Assembly: GCF_023667495.1 (NCBI RefSeq)
Contig: NZ_JAMOZL010000014.1
Coordinates: forward strand, 1-64,000
Direction: 5' to 3'
Length of the DNA stretch: 64,000 nt
From: Dyadobacter sp. MSC1_007
Lineage (GTDB): Bacteria > Bacteroidota > Bacteroidia > Cytophagales > Spirosomataceae
Part shown: positions 36,187 through 44,401 of the stretch, one piece after another
Numbering within the stretch: the stretch's first letter is position 1
How the letters are laid out: every line of letters starts with the position of its first letter
Translations under genes and position numbers: made by a program
The notes under the pieces: generated by a model
Database searches by the model: none
Seen by the model: only the letters and a program-made list of their open reading frames with translations
Told to the model about the DNA's origin: nothing

Positions 36187-37185
36187 TTATACTAAAACAA
36201 CAGATCTATTTTCAGGCGTCTGCCCTTTGGTAAGGTCATCAATGCTCTTCAAGGTAATCTGAGCTATCTCGGAAAGTGCTTCCTGAGTAAAAAATGCCTG
36301 ATGTGAAGTAACTAAGACATTGGGAAAACTAACCAGGCGCTGGATCACATCATCGTCGATGATGCTGCCTGAAAGGTCTCTGAAAAACAGTTTTTCTTCC
36401 TGTTCGTAAACATCAATCCCGAGGTAGGCTACCCGCTTGCTTTTCAGTGCCTTGATCATATCGGCGGTTTTAATCAGTCCGCCACGGCTGGTGTTGATCA
36501 ATGTTACGCCATTTTTCATTGTGGCTATCGTCTTTTCATTGATCATATAATGTGTATCCTCATTAAGGGGACAGTGCAGTGAAATAATATCACTTTTTGC
36601 CAGCACATCCTCCAATGCGGCGTACACAACGCCGGAGCTCTCTAGCTCTTTATTTAGGTACAAATCATAAGCCATAACCTTGCAGCCAAAGCCTAGCATA
36701 ATCCGGCAGAAAGCACTTCCGATTTTACCTGTCCCAATTACGCCGACTGTCTTCCCGTACAGGTTAAAGCCCATCAGCCCATTTAATGAAAAGTCCTGCT
36801 CACGTACCCGGTTGTACGCTTTGTGTGTTTTCCTGTTCAGGGTCAAAAGCATTGCAACCGTATGTTCAGCGACAGCCTGAGGCGAATATTCAGGAACCCG
36901 GCACACTCTGATGCCGTGTGCACGTGCCTCATCAAGATCCACGTTATTAAAGCCAGCACACCTTAGAGCGATGATCTTCACACCTTTCTCTGCCAAAACC
37001 GAAATTACTTCAGCATTGACTTTATCATTGACAAAGACGCAAACTGCTTTTTGATCCTGAACTGCATTCACAATATGCGGTCCTAAATGCGTGTCAAGGT
37101 ATTCGATCTCAAAGTCGTAGCCTTTATTATAAAGGTTAAAAAACGCTTTATCATAAGGTTTAGCAGAAAAGAACAGGATTTTCAT
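36187..37185 (-). CDS. 2-hydroxyacid dehydrogenase, D-lactate dehydrogenase-like
   Basis: A 332-aa protein from the ATG at 37185 (MKILFFSAKPYDKAFF); the frame opens earlier but without family likeness. The NAD motif is GVIGTGKIGSAF. The catalytic set is visible: Arg in ALRCAGFNNVD and INTSRGGLI, Glu in CRVPEYSPQAVAEH, His in VTSHQAFFTQEAL. The region LYLNKE after the Rossmann motif and the overall length match fermentative D-LDH. It would regenerate NAD+ from pyruvate when respiration is limited, which fits the stress island. Confidence 0.85.
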   Translation of the reverse strand: MKILFFSAKPYDKAFFNLYNKGYDFEIEYLDTHLGPHIVNAVQDQKAVCVFVNDKVNAEVISVLAEKGVKIIALRCAGFNNVDLDEARAHGIRVCRVPEYSPQAVAEHTVAMLLTLNRKTHKAYNRVREQDFSLNGLMGFNLYGKTVGVIGTGKIGSAFCRIMLGFGCKVMAYDLYLNKELESSGVVYAALEDVLAKSDIISLHCPLNEDTHYMINEKTIATMKNGVTLINTSRGGLIKTADMIKALKSKRVAYLGIDVYEQEEKLFFRDLSGSIIDDDVIQRLVSFPNVLVTSHQAFFTQEALSEIAQITLKSIDDLTKGQTPENRSVVLV

Positions 37186-37341
37186 GTCAGGATTTAGTTT
37201 AAAATAACACCTCTCAGCCGACAAGGCAACTGCCATCCCGAAAATAAAGAAGGATTCCAGTGCATTTTTGGATGCCATGAAGAGAGTGATTTCGCAAGTA
37301 GGCAGATTTTTGTCAGCAAACGAGCAAAACAAAAATCGTAT

Positions 37342-37812
37342 TTAATTATTTTTGATCATCTTCATCTCCTTATGTTCGCTGCTCATTTTTAAACAATGCA
37401 AGGCGCAAGCTCCATATTGTTTATAGCTTTCATGAACCAAAAGAACCGCTTTTCCATCTTCGTTTTTTACTTCACATATTCCGTTCATCGGAGCGGAAAT
37501 AGTCAGGCTATCGCCGGAACCATTTGTTACGTGGTAAACATAATTACCATTTTTCGCAGCTTTACCTAACACGTTTCCCGTTTTGGCGTCGATCAAGTTT
37601 CCCTGCGAATCGATGTGGCCAATCTTCACTCCGGTTGCATCATTGATCAACCCGTCATGGGTCATCCAGCCGATATGCTTACCCTGAGCATCCGCAATTT
37701 TCCCCTTTGCATCTATGGATGGAAGTGGCTGTTTATAATTTTGGGCATTGGAGGCATTCGTACCTGCATAAATTGTAAATGCCAAAAGGAGGAAAAATTG
37801 TAGCTTTTTCAT
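37342..37812 (-). CDS. Secreted protein with beta-flower-like repeats (156 aa)
   Basis: Signal peptide MKKLQFFLLLAFTIYAGTNA, followed by short repeated G-x-I/V-x-D units (IDAKGKIADAQGKHIGW, IGHIDSQGNLIDAKTGNV). This is typical of the small 'beta-flower' repeat proteins of Bacteroidota. The C-terminal 40 residues hold two Cys (GACALHCLKM). Function unknown. An FNR-like box (37869-37882) is centred 63 bp upstream, so it belongs to the putative regulon and may lead the leftward operon. Confidence 0.65.
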   Translation of the reverse strand: MKKLQFFLLLAFTIYAGTNASNAQNYKQPLPSIDAKGKIADAQGKHIGWMTHDGLINDATGVKIGHIDSQGNLIDAKTGNVLGKAAKNGNYVYHVTNGSGDSLTISAPMNGICEVKNEDGKAVLLVHESYKQYGACALHCLKMSSEHKEMKMIKNN

Positions 37813-37868
37813 ATGATTATCAATTGTTTACGATTTATCAAATTTATCTCATTCAAGGATCCACAAAC

Positions 37869-37882
37869 ATGATAATGATCAG
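37869..37882 (-). promoter_or_regulatory. FNR-like box ATGATAATGATCAG
   Basis: TGAT-N4-ATCA palindrome centred about 63 bp before the secreted beta-flower protein start (37812). One of ten strict copies of TGAY-N4-RTCA found in gaps of this island. Confidence 0.6.
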
Positions 37883-38046
37883 TTTAAAAGATGCTTCCTC
37901 TTAGGGCAATCCGGAATTACTGCTAATCAATTGCGTTGTTTTTTGCTATGCTCGTTTTAAAATGCATTGGTGAATTGAGAATTTTGAGGATGCGACATAA
38001 ACTGGATCAATCAGGGAAGATAATCCAGCCAAAGTCACAGTCACCA

Positions 38047-38060
38047 CTGACCAGGGTCAT
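38047..38060 (+). promoter_or_regulatory. FNR-like box CTGACCAGGGTCAT
   Basis: TGAC-N4-GTCA palindrome centred about 98 bp before the BON-domain gene start (38152). The remaining part of this 339-bp gap shows no gene. Confidence 0.65.
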
Positions 38061-38151
38061 TCATTATCGGTGGTGACTAAGGTAGTTTTGTTTATCTGGC
38101 ACCTCATAAAGCGCCAGGGATGAAAATACTTTCAACCAAAAAATCTAGATA

Positions 38152-38823
38152 ATGAAAACAGACTTTGAGATTCAGAAAAATGTAATGGAACAGCTTAAAT
38201 GGGAGCCAATCCTGGATGCAGCCGAAATCGGGGTGTCGGTTAAAAACGGAATTGTTACCCTATCCGGTCAGGTTAATTCTTACGCCAAGAAGCTTGCCGC
38301 CGAGCGGGCAGCAAAAAAGGTCGGCGGCGTAAAGGCAGTCGCCAAAGACATTGAGGTACATATTTGGTCTGACAAACAAAAAACAGATCTGGAAATTGCC
38401 CAAGCGGTCGTCAGTGCCCTTAAATGGCATGCAGCAGTCGCTGATGAGAAAATTAAGGTCAAAGTAGAAAACGGCTTTGTCACCTTGTCTGGACAGGTAG
38501 ATTGGGGATACGAACGAAATATGGCCAAAACGGCTATTGAAAACCTGGACTGCGTCAAAATGGTTGTTAATGAAATAACGATCAAACCCAAACCCATTGC
38601 AGGCGACATCTCTGAGAAAATCAATTCCGCATTCCAGCGCTACGCATCCATTGACGCCAATAAAGTCAAGGTGTCTGTAACAGCGAACAACGTAACGCTT
38701 ACCGGGGCGGTACGGTCGTGGAGTGAAAGAGAGGATGCCGAAGATGCTGCCTGGTCAGCCCCAGGTGTAAATCAGGTGATCAACAATATCGTCGTCGAAG
38801 AAGAGGAGTTGGAATTCAGTTAG
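38152..38823 (+). CDS. BON-domain protein with three BON repeats
   Basis: A 223-aa protein made of three BON domains (about 3-70, 78-148, 152-220). Each shows the hallmark strand with central Gly: VSVKNGIVTLSGQVNSY, VKVENGFVTLSGQVDWGYE, VSVTANNVTLTGAVRSWSE. No signal peptide is visible, which suggests a cytoplasmic protein unlike OsmY. Multi-BON proteins of this type are common in stress-protection clusters. The gene is preceded by an FNR-like box and ends at a long terminator. Confidence 0.85.
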   Translation: MKTDFEIQKNVMEQLKWEPILDAAEIGVSVKNGIVTLSGQVNSYAKKLAAERAAKKVGGVKAVAKDIEVHIWSDKQKTDLEIAQAVVSALKWHAAVADEKIKVKVENGFVTLSGQVDWGYERNMAKTAIENLDCVKMVVNEITIKPKPIAGDISEKINSAFQRYASIDANKVKVSVTANNVTLTGAVRSWSEREDAEDAAWSAPGVNQVINNIVVEEEELEFS

Positions 38824-38835
38824 TAGGCAATCAAT

Positions 38836-38882
38836 AAAGCCAATAAAAAAGCCCTCCGATTTTGGGCTTTTTTATTGGCTTT
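38836..38882. terminator. Bidirectional 19-bp hairpin terminator
   Basis: A perfect 19-bp stem (38836-38854 with 38864-38882) and a 9-nt loop; the arms carry A6 and T6 runs, so it works in both directions. It separates the plus-strand BON gene from the minus-strand alcohol dehydrogenase gene. Confidence 0.92.
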
Positions 38883-38894
38883 TCCTGCTATATA

Positions 38895-39902
38895 TTATTC
38901 CATGGTCAAAACGGCGGCTCCGTGAACCCTCCCCTCGCGCAGGTCCTGGATTGCCTGGTTGGCCTCCGAGAGCTGATAAAACTGAACCTGTGTTCCAATA
39001 GGAATCTTACTGGCCAATTCAAAAAAATCCCGGCCGTCTTTCAGCGTCAGATTTGCAACCGACCGGATCACTCTTTCCTCCCATAACAGATTGTACGGAA
39101 AAGAAGGGATGTCACTCATATGAATTCCGCCGCAGACAACAGTAGCACCCTTATCGATGTCCGAGAGCGCTTTTGGGACAAGCTCACCAACCGGGGCAAA
39201 AATAATAGCTCCGTCAAGCTTTTCCGGCGCGGGTTGTGAGGAATCACCAGTCCAGGTTGCTCCCAGTTTTTTTGCCAGCTCCTGAGCGCCAACATCGCCT
39301 TTTCTGCTAAAAGCATACACCTTTTTATCCTGAAATCTGGCAACTTGAATCAGTATATGTGCGGCCGCTCCAAAACCGTAAATGCCTATTTTTTCACAAT
39401 GGGTGTCAAGCATTCCATACGAACGGTAGCCGATCAATCCCGCGCACAGCAAAGGCGCTGCCCAGGCGTGTTGGTAAAAATCAGGAAGCCGGATGCAGTA
39501 TTTTTCATAGGCCACGGTATATTCGGCGTATCCGCCGTTGGCTGTATATCCGGTAAAAAGAGCCTGATCGCACAGATTTTCCTTGCCCGCTAAACAGTAC
39601 CTGCATTTCCCACAGGTATGTGCCAGCCACGGCACGCCAACTATCTCAGCTGTTTTTAAACTATTGACACCCTCTCCAAGCCCGATGACCTTGCCGACTA
39701 TTTCGTGGCCCGGAACCAGTGGAAGCGTTGCCCCTTGCAATTCCCCATCTATGATATGAAGATCCGTCCGGCAGACCCCACAAGCGATAACCTTGATAAG
39801 CACCTGGCCGGCCCCGGGACTTGGAACAGGAATACTGACCTCACTTAATGGCTTTCCGGGCCCCGAAAGAACCATAGCACGCATTTTATCTGGAAGATCC
39901 AT
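38895..39902 (-). CDS. Zinc-dependent alcohol dehydrogenase
   Basis: A 335-aa MDR protein. Catalytic zinc site: CGVCRTDLHI and GHEIVGKVIGLGEG. Structural zinc site: four Cys in CGKCRYCLAGKENLC. Cofactor motif: GIYGFGAAAHILIQVA. This is the adhA/AdhP-like group that occurs in low-oxygen stress clusters of other bacteria, where it would dispose of reducing power or aldehydes. It lies 40 bp after the DUF4136 lipoprotein gene and probably shares its promoter. Confidence 0.87.
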   Translation of the reverse strand: MDLPDKMRAMVLSGPGKPLSEVSIPVPSPGAGQVLIKVIACGVCRTDLHIIDGELQGATLPLVPGHEIVGKVIGLGEGVNSLKTAEIVGVPWLAHTCGKCRYCLAGKENLCDQALFTGYTANGGYAEYTVAYEKYCIRLPDFYQHAWAAPLLCAGLIGYRSYGMLDTHCEKIGIYGFGAAAHILIQVARFQDKKVYAFSRKGDVGAQELAKKLGATWTGDSSQPAPEKLDGAIIFAPVGELVPKALSDIDKGATVVCGGIHMSDIPSFPYNLLWEERVIRSVANLTLKDGRDFFELASKIPIGTQVQFYQLSEANQAIQDLREGRVHGAAVLTME

Positions 39903-39942
39903 ATAATCGCCCGGTTAGAATAAAGCCTAAATGTCTGGTTGA

Positions 39943-40506
39943 TCAACGAACTGTTACCGTATCAGGTGTTCTGCCAACCGATTCAGGGAAATTCATCAGA
40001 ATTTTTGTTATAGCAGACTTTATAATGACATCTGTATTCTTTACGTCATAAAGCACCACTTCTATGGCTGCCACGGCCCATCCCCTCCATATCAAATCGC
40101 GCGTTTGGGTATTTACAACATCCAGAATCAGTGTTCCCTCCCGGTACTTAAAAATGTTCTCGCGCGGCTCCATCCACCAGTCACCGTAAAAATAGCCATA
40201 AGGGTCCGGGGCCAGCATGGAGCGCTCCTCAACCACGATATGATAATGAAGGGTTAGCTCGGCGGCACTGTCGGAAAGCACATAGCCCTTTACTGCTAGC
40301 AGGTCATTAACAGCACCCTTGATCCGCTTATCGGTCAGCTGGTTATAATACAAAGGATTGCTTTGCCACTCCCTTTCGTTTTCCTGTGCCCATTGATAGG
40401 TCCTATAATTCTGGACAGGGTACTCTTTATCCGAATCGCTGTAAGTCCGTATTTCCAGACTGCATCCGTAAAGGAAAATCACCCATGCCACAAAGACCTT
40501 TTTCAT
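39943..40506 (-). CDS. DUF4136 lipoprotein
   Basis: A 187-aa protein with a lipoprotein signal (MKKVFVAWVIFLYGC, lipid-attached Cys15). The DUF4136 pattern is visible: YRTYQWAQ near the start, IKGAVNDLLAVKGY, LTLHYHIVVEE, and GTLILDVVNTQTRDLIWRGW. Role unknown; the family is anchored to a membrane and appears in stress and envelope contexts. It is divergent from a universal stress protein gene, and one FNR-like box variant lies between the two. Confidence 0.82.
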   Translation of the reverse strand: MKKVFVAWVIFLYGCSLEIRTYSDSDKEYPVQNYRTYQWAQENEREWQSNPLYYNQLTDKRIKGAVNDLLAVKGYVLSDSAAELTLHYHIVVEERSMLAPDPYGYFYGDWWMEPRENIFKYREGTLILDVVNTQTRDLIWRGWAVAAIEVVLYDVKNTDVIIKSAITKILMNFPESVGRTPDTVTVR

Positions 40507-40573
40507 ATTATTCAGATTAAATAGCCTATGGTTTTGGCCGGAATAAAATTAAAAGACAAGCTGGCAGGCAAAT

Positions 40574-40587
40574 ATGAGCAAGGTCAG
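40574..40587. promoter_or_regulatory. FNR-like box variant ATGAGCAAGGTCAG
   Basis: TGAG-N4-GTCA, one mismatch from TGAY-N4-RTCA. It is centred about 74 bp before the DUF4136 gene and about 98 bp before the universal stress protein gene, between the two divergent starts. Confidence 0.45.
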
Positions 40588-40678
40588 TTTTGAACAACAC
40601 TTTGATCACTGGCCAGTTGATTTCAAGCCATTTAATTTGCCATTCAAAAGTCTTTTTCCCATTGTAAATCACAGGTTT

Positions 40679-41524
40679 ATGAAGAAGATCCTGGTTCCAT
40701 TCGATTTTTCCCCCGCGGCGATGCACGCCTACCGGTTTGCACTTGATATTGCAGCCGGCAACGAAAGCGAAGTAATCGTTTTAAAAGTAGTCGACCTAAC
40801 CCCTGTTTATATCGAAAGCCTTGACGCAAACCCTTATTATATCAATTCCATGTCCATCCTGACAGAACTCAAACAAGAGGCCAGAAACGATTTTGAGGAT
40901 CTCAGACGAGGAACCGACACAAATGTTCCGGTCCGTTTTGAAGTAGAGCAAGGAACTGTAAGCCAAACCGTTCTGAAAGCAATCCATCAGCATGATGCCG
41001 ACCTGGTGGTCATGGGAACCACGGGAACGGAAGGAATCAGGGAACTGTTGGTTGGGTCCAATACGGAAAAAATTGTCAGGAGCTCCCCCGTTCCGGTTTT
41101 TGCTATTCATAAGGCCCAAAAAGTAGCCAACATCCGCAATATCATTTTTCCTACTACTATCGATTTGGACCAACGCATTCTGCTTGAAAAGGTAAAGGCG
41201 CTGCAAAGGTTCTTTCACGCGCGGCTGCATCTCTTATACATCAAGACTCCCTCTACGAAGGAAACAGACAAGGAGCTTAACGGAACCTTGGAAAGATTCG
41301 CAGAGTTCTATGACCTTACGGATTACAGTATTCACATCCGGCATGACCCCGACGAAGAAGATGGTATCCTCCAATTTGCCTCCCGGCTCGAATACTCGAT
41401 CATAGCCATGGCAACCCACGGGTTTACAGGTCTTACCCATCTGATGCTGGGAAGCATCGCCGAGAACGTAGTAAACCATACCCGGGAGGCAGTTTGGACC
41501 CACACCCTTCATGGACACCAGTAA
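40679..41524 (+). CDS. Universal stress protein, two UspA domains
   Basis: A 281-aa tandem UspA protein from the ATG at 40679 (MKKILVPFDFSPAAMHAYRF). The upstream extension of the frame contains the FNR-like box and is not coding. Both domains keep the ATP-binding G-x2-G-x9-G-S motif: MGTTGTEGIRELLVGSNTEK and, with the first Gly replaced by Ala, ATHGFTGLTHLMLGSIAENV. It is therefore of the ATP-binding class. A YtxH gene follows after 46 bp. Such proteins support survival in non-growing or oxygen-limited cells. Confidence 0.88.
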   Translation: MKKILVPFDFSPAAMHAYRFALDIAAGNESEVIVLKVVDLTPVYIESLDANPYYINSMSILTELKQEARNDFEDLRRGTDTNVPVRFEVEQGTVSQTVLKAIHQHDADLVVMGTTGTEGIRELLVGSNTEKIVRSSPVPVFAIHKAQKVANIRNIIFPTTIDLDQRILLEKVKALQRFFHARLHLLYIKTPSTKETDKELNGTLERFAEFYDLTDYSIHIRHDPDEEDGILQFASRLEYSIIAMATHGFTGLTHLMLGSIAENVVNHTREAVWTHTLHGHQ

Positions 41525-41570
41525 AAACAAACAATAACTTCGCTAACGATTTATATTAACCATTTAAAAC

Positions 41571-41867
41571 ATGAAAACCATCAGGATTGCACTCGCCATA
41601 GCCCTGGCAGCCGGTGCAGGTTTAGCAGCAGGCATTTTGATTGCCCCAGAAAAAGGCTCACGGACCCGACGGAAATTCCGCAACACTGCGGCAGATCTTA
41701 TCGAGGACCTGGAACAAACCTGCCAGGATACAATAGAAGACTTTAAACACAAAGTCGAAAAAAAATACCGGGAAGTAGCCAGCCAGTTTGAATGCGGACC
41801 GGTCTGCCACAAGGGCAATAACGAGAAAGAAGTAGTGGCGCCTGCGGAGACGAATTTTCAATTATAA
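41571..41867 (+). CDS. YtxH-domain protein (98 aa)
   Basis: The N-terminal hydrophobic helix (IRIALAIALAAGAGLAAGIL) and the following IAPEKGSRTRRKF are the YtxH signature. The rest is a charged amphipathic helix (QDTIEDFKHKVEKKYREVA). YtxH proteins are small membrane-anchored stress proteins of unknown biochemistry. It follows the universal stress protein gene and ends at a bidirectional terminator. Confidence 0.82.
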   Translation: MKTIRIALAIALAAGAGLAAGILIAPEKGSRTRRKFRNTAADLIEDLEQTCQDTIEDFKHKVEKKYREVASQFECGPVCHKGNNEKEVVAPAETNFQL

Positions 41868-41912
41868 TAATTTTCCGGTAAAAGCCGGGCTTGCATATCA
41901 AACCTAATATTA

Positions 41913-41947
41913 AAATAGCTCCCTGGCAAATTGCCCGGGAGCTATTT
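41913..41947. terminator. Bidirectional terminator between YtxH and Hsp20 genes
   Basis: An 11-bp outer stem, AAATAGCTCCC (41913-41923) with GGGAGCTATTT (41937-41947), continued by GGCA/TGCC inside. It serves the two convergent genes. Confidence 0.8.
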
Positions 41948-41962
41948 GGCTTGTCACAGGTA

Positions 41963-42415
41963 TTAATTAACAGTAATTTGTTTGACCGAATCCTGCTGTT
42001 TGGCTTCTTCCTTTTTAGGGATTCGTAGTTTGAGGATACCATTCTCGTAGCTGGCTTCGATTCTGTCTTTGTCGGCCAGTTCGGGCAAAGTAAAGCTCCT
42101 ACTGAAAGAATTGTAGCTATACTCTTTACGTTTGTAGCCTTTTTCATCGTGCTCGGCGGTGTCCTCTTTTTCAGAACTGATTACCAGCAGGTTATTGCGC
42201 ACGTCAATTTTAAAGTCGCTTTTTTCCAAGCCGGGCGCAGCCATTGTAACTGCGAAATCATCCTGGTTTTCAGAAATATTTACTGCTGGAACTGAATTTT
42301 GGCGAAACAGGCGGTCAAAGCCACTTCTATCTACCCATTCGTCGAAAGGCCTGAAAAAATCTTCAAAAGAAAAAGGAAGCAGCCCCGTGGGCTTCACTAA
42401 AGATGTAGTTGACAT
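41963..42415 (-). CDS. Small heat-shock protein, Hsp20 family
   Basis: A 150-aa protein with an N-terminal arm (LPFSFEDFFRPFDEW), an alpha-crystallin domain (about 43-138, with AVTMAAPGLEKSDFKIDVRN and SFSRSFTLPELADKDRIEA) and the ENGILKLRIPKK end. It is an ATP-independent holdase chaperone. The DosR regulon of Mycobacterium also has an Hsp20 (HspX) among its main products. An exact TGAT-N4-ATCA box lies 98 bp upstream. Confidence 0.9.
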   Translation of the reverse strand: MSTTSLVKPTGLLPFSFEDFFRPFDEWVDRSGFDRLFRQNSVPAVNISENQDDFAVTMAAPGLEKSDFKIDVRNNLLVISSEKEDTAEHDEKGYKRKEYSYNSFSRSFTLPELADKDRIEASYENGILKLRIPKKEEAKQQDSVKQITVN

Positions 42416-42506
42416 AGGTTTAATTGTTTAGAGTTTAAAAATCAGCTAACAACCCAAAATTACATTGAGGGAACATCCTGCGTCATGAGCAATGCAATTA
42501 CATAAG

Positions 42507-42520
42507 ATGATAGATATCAG
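42507..42520 (-). promoter_or_regulatory. FNR-like box ATGATAGATATCAG
   Basis: TGAT-N4-ATCA palindrome centred about 98 bp before the Hsp20 start (42415), inside the 321-bp gap shared with the divergent L,D-transpeptidase gene. The two genes have separate boxes. Confidence 0.7.
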
Positions 42521-42643
42521 CAATTAGTAGCATTCCCTATTGCGCCAGGTATTTCCCCATCCCGAGTATAATAAGAGCTTATCGTAAAATTCTGCTAAGC
42601 GACCGGAAGGCACATCTATCCACTTGAGAAACAGACACCCGAA

Positions 42644-42663
42644 AAGCTGATATCAATCAGCTT
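42644..42663 (+). promoter_or_regulatory. FNR-like box with extended arms, AAGCTGATATCAATCAGCTT
   Basis: Perfect 8-bp arms around a 4-nt spacer containing CTGAT-N4-ATCAG. It is centred about 83 bp before the L,D-transpeptidase start (42737). Confidence 0.7.
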
Positions 42664-42736
42664 ACAATCTAACCGCTGTCAAGATTTTTACGGGTCCATC
42701 CCGCTTACTTTGATCAGACAATAGACACATAAAAAT

Positions 42737-43861
42737 ATGCGTTTCATAGCACTGAAAACGGTCTTCATATTTGTAGCACTGTGCAATTCCAATGTGAATG
42801 CGCAAGAGCAACAATACTGGAAAAAAATTTTGCCGGCCACCGGTGCGGACACCTGTATGGCGCACTTAGACAGCGCAGAACTCAGTCGCCAGGCATACCT
42901 GATCGCTTATGGCAATCGCAACAACAGGATGTCCTGGTCAATTGCTGAATATATTGATTCAACAAAAGTCAACCGGGTAGTACAAAACTTTCTGTCACGC
43001 TCAGAAGATGGCACAGCAGCAATGAAGTCGCTGGAGCCTGCATTTCAACCTTATCAGCAGCTTAGAAATGAGGTGGCGGCCCTTTTGGAATTAAAGGCCG
43101 ACACTCTGATTGATTGGAACCTGATCAGACATGCATTCAATGAATACCGGCTGATGAACCGTGCGGCCGGGCAGATGATCGTGCAGGTAAATATCCCATC
43201 GGCGACTTTGCGGGTCCTGGATAAGGCGGGAAATATCCTACTTGAGTGCCCGGTTATTGTCGGGACCGCTTCGACGCCGACGCCCGCCTTTGGAGCATAT
43301 CTGACGCGGATCATCACTTATCCATACTGGAACGTACCCAGATCTATCGCCGTAAAGGAGTTTTTGCCCAAAATAAAGCGTAATCCGTCCGGCTTTTTAA
43401 ACGATATGAAGTTACAGGTTCTCAATGCAAAGGGCGTTGTAATAGCTCCCGAAAACATCGACTGGAAAACGGTTTCTGCCAAAAACTTCCCATACCGGTT
43501 ACGGCAATCAACTGGCTGTGACAATGCCCTGGGCTTGATCAAATTTGATCTTAACAGTCCTTATGACGTCTATCTGCACGACACAAATCATCGGGAGTTT
43601 TTCGCCAGAGATTACCGCTTTCTCAGCCACGGTTGCATACGCGTTGCCCAGCCAGTGAAGCTGGCCAATCTGCTGATGCAACGGGATTTCTTACCGGATA
43701 CGTTTACAGGTGAACGTTATTACAATATCGGCTCAAAAATCTTCCCATTGCCAGCGCCGGTCCCGATCATTATTACTTACGCCACGGTTGAAGCAGGGCC
43801 GGGGAGCGGCCTTCACGTATACAAAGACATTTACAACCATATTCAATCTGCTCACCCCTGA
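42737..43861 (+). CDS. L,D-transpeptidase (YkuD domain)
   Basis: A 374-aa exported protein with signal peptide (MRFIALKTVFIFVALCNSNVN). The YkuD domain (about 145-310) has its active site in HDTNHREFFARDYRF then LSHGCIRVAQP: the catalytic Cys with the HG before it and Arg after. It forms 3-3 peptidoglycan cross-links or attaches proteins to the wall, changes typical of stationary or stressed cells. It leads a unit with the membrane protein (gap 21 bp) and the CoA-transferase, and has its own FNR-like box. Confidence 0.87.
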   Translation: MRFIALKTVFIFVALCNSNVNAQEQQYWKKILPATGADTCMAHLDSAELSRQAYLIAYGNRNNRMSWSIAEYIDSTKVNRVVQNFLSRSEDGTAAMKSLEPAFQPYQQLRNEVAALLELKADTLIDWNLIRHAFNEYRLMNRAAGQMIVQVNIPSATLRVLDKAGNILLECPVIVGTASTPTPAFGAYLTRIITYPYWNVPRSIAVKEFLPKIKRNPSGFLNDMKLQVLNAKGVVIAPENIDWKTVSAKNFPYRLRQSTGCDNALGLIKFDLNSPYDVYLHDTNHREFFARDYRFLSHGCIRVAQPVKLANLLMQRDFLPDTFTGERYYNIGSKIFPLPAPVPIIITYATVEAGPGSGLHVYKDIYNHIQSAHP

Positions 43862-43882
43862 CAGGGCAAACCATCTACAATT

Positions 43883-44401
43883 ATGGAAACATTTGAAATC
43901 TCTTCCTCTTTTTCCTGGGCAGCCTATTTAATCAGCAATGCTTTCGCGGTAACCCTGATTGGGACCAGTAAAAAGCATGTGCGGTTCACCCGGCACATGT
44001 TCCTGCTGGTATTTGCAGCCGCGGCGGCTGCAAATACCTATATCGCAATCGATGCTCCCTGGGCTTATCAGGATTATGCCGATACGGCCATCCCCGCCTA
44101 TAAAAAATTCATACTGGGCGCATTTGAGCCGATTATCACCCCGATGGTTTTAACCATTGCATTTTGCCAGTTGCTCATCGCAAGTTCCATGCTTGGTAAG
44201 CGGCAGCTGCTCAGGACCGGTTGCTGGGCGGGTATCGTCTTCTGTATTTCCATAGCCCCACTTGGGCTATATGCAGCCTTCCCAGCGACATTGCTTCTAG
44301 CCGTCGCGCTTTTCAGGCTTCAGCAAACAGTCAAAATCGGTGAAAAAGCATTTACCCAAACATCATTTAAAGACTTTACAAAAACCAACAGCCATGTCTA
44401 A
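43883..44401 (+). CDS. Four-to-five-helix membrane protein, paralogue of 58973-59440
   Basis: A 172-aa protein with hydrophobic segments at about 10-25, 36-52, 83-105, 113-130 and 133-150. It resembles the protein at 58973-59440 in topology, length and short motifs: the GAFEPI(I)TP versus GEITKPIL region, the G.W.G.V.C segment (GCWAGIVFCISIAPLGLYAAFPA versus GCWCGMVLCLALIPLGLRAA...). I do not recognise the family. The stop overlaps the CoA-transferase start by 8 nt, so the two are coupled. A membrane role tied to low-oxygen metabolism is possible. Confidence 0.7.
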   Translation: METFEISSSFSWAAYLISNAFAVTLIGTSKKHVRFTRHMFLLVFAAAAAANTYIAIDAPWAYQDYADTAIPAYKKFILGAFEPIITPMVLTIAFCQLLIASSMLGKRQLLRTGCWAGIVFCISIAPLGLYAAFPATLLLAVALFRLQQTVKIGEKAFTQTSFKDFTKTNSHV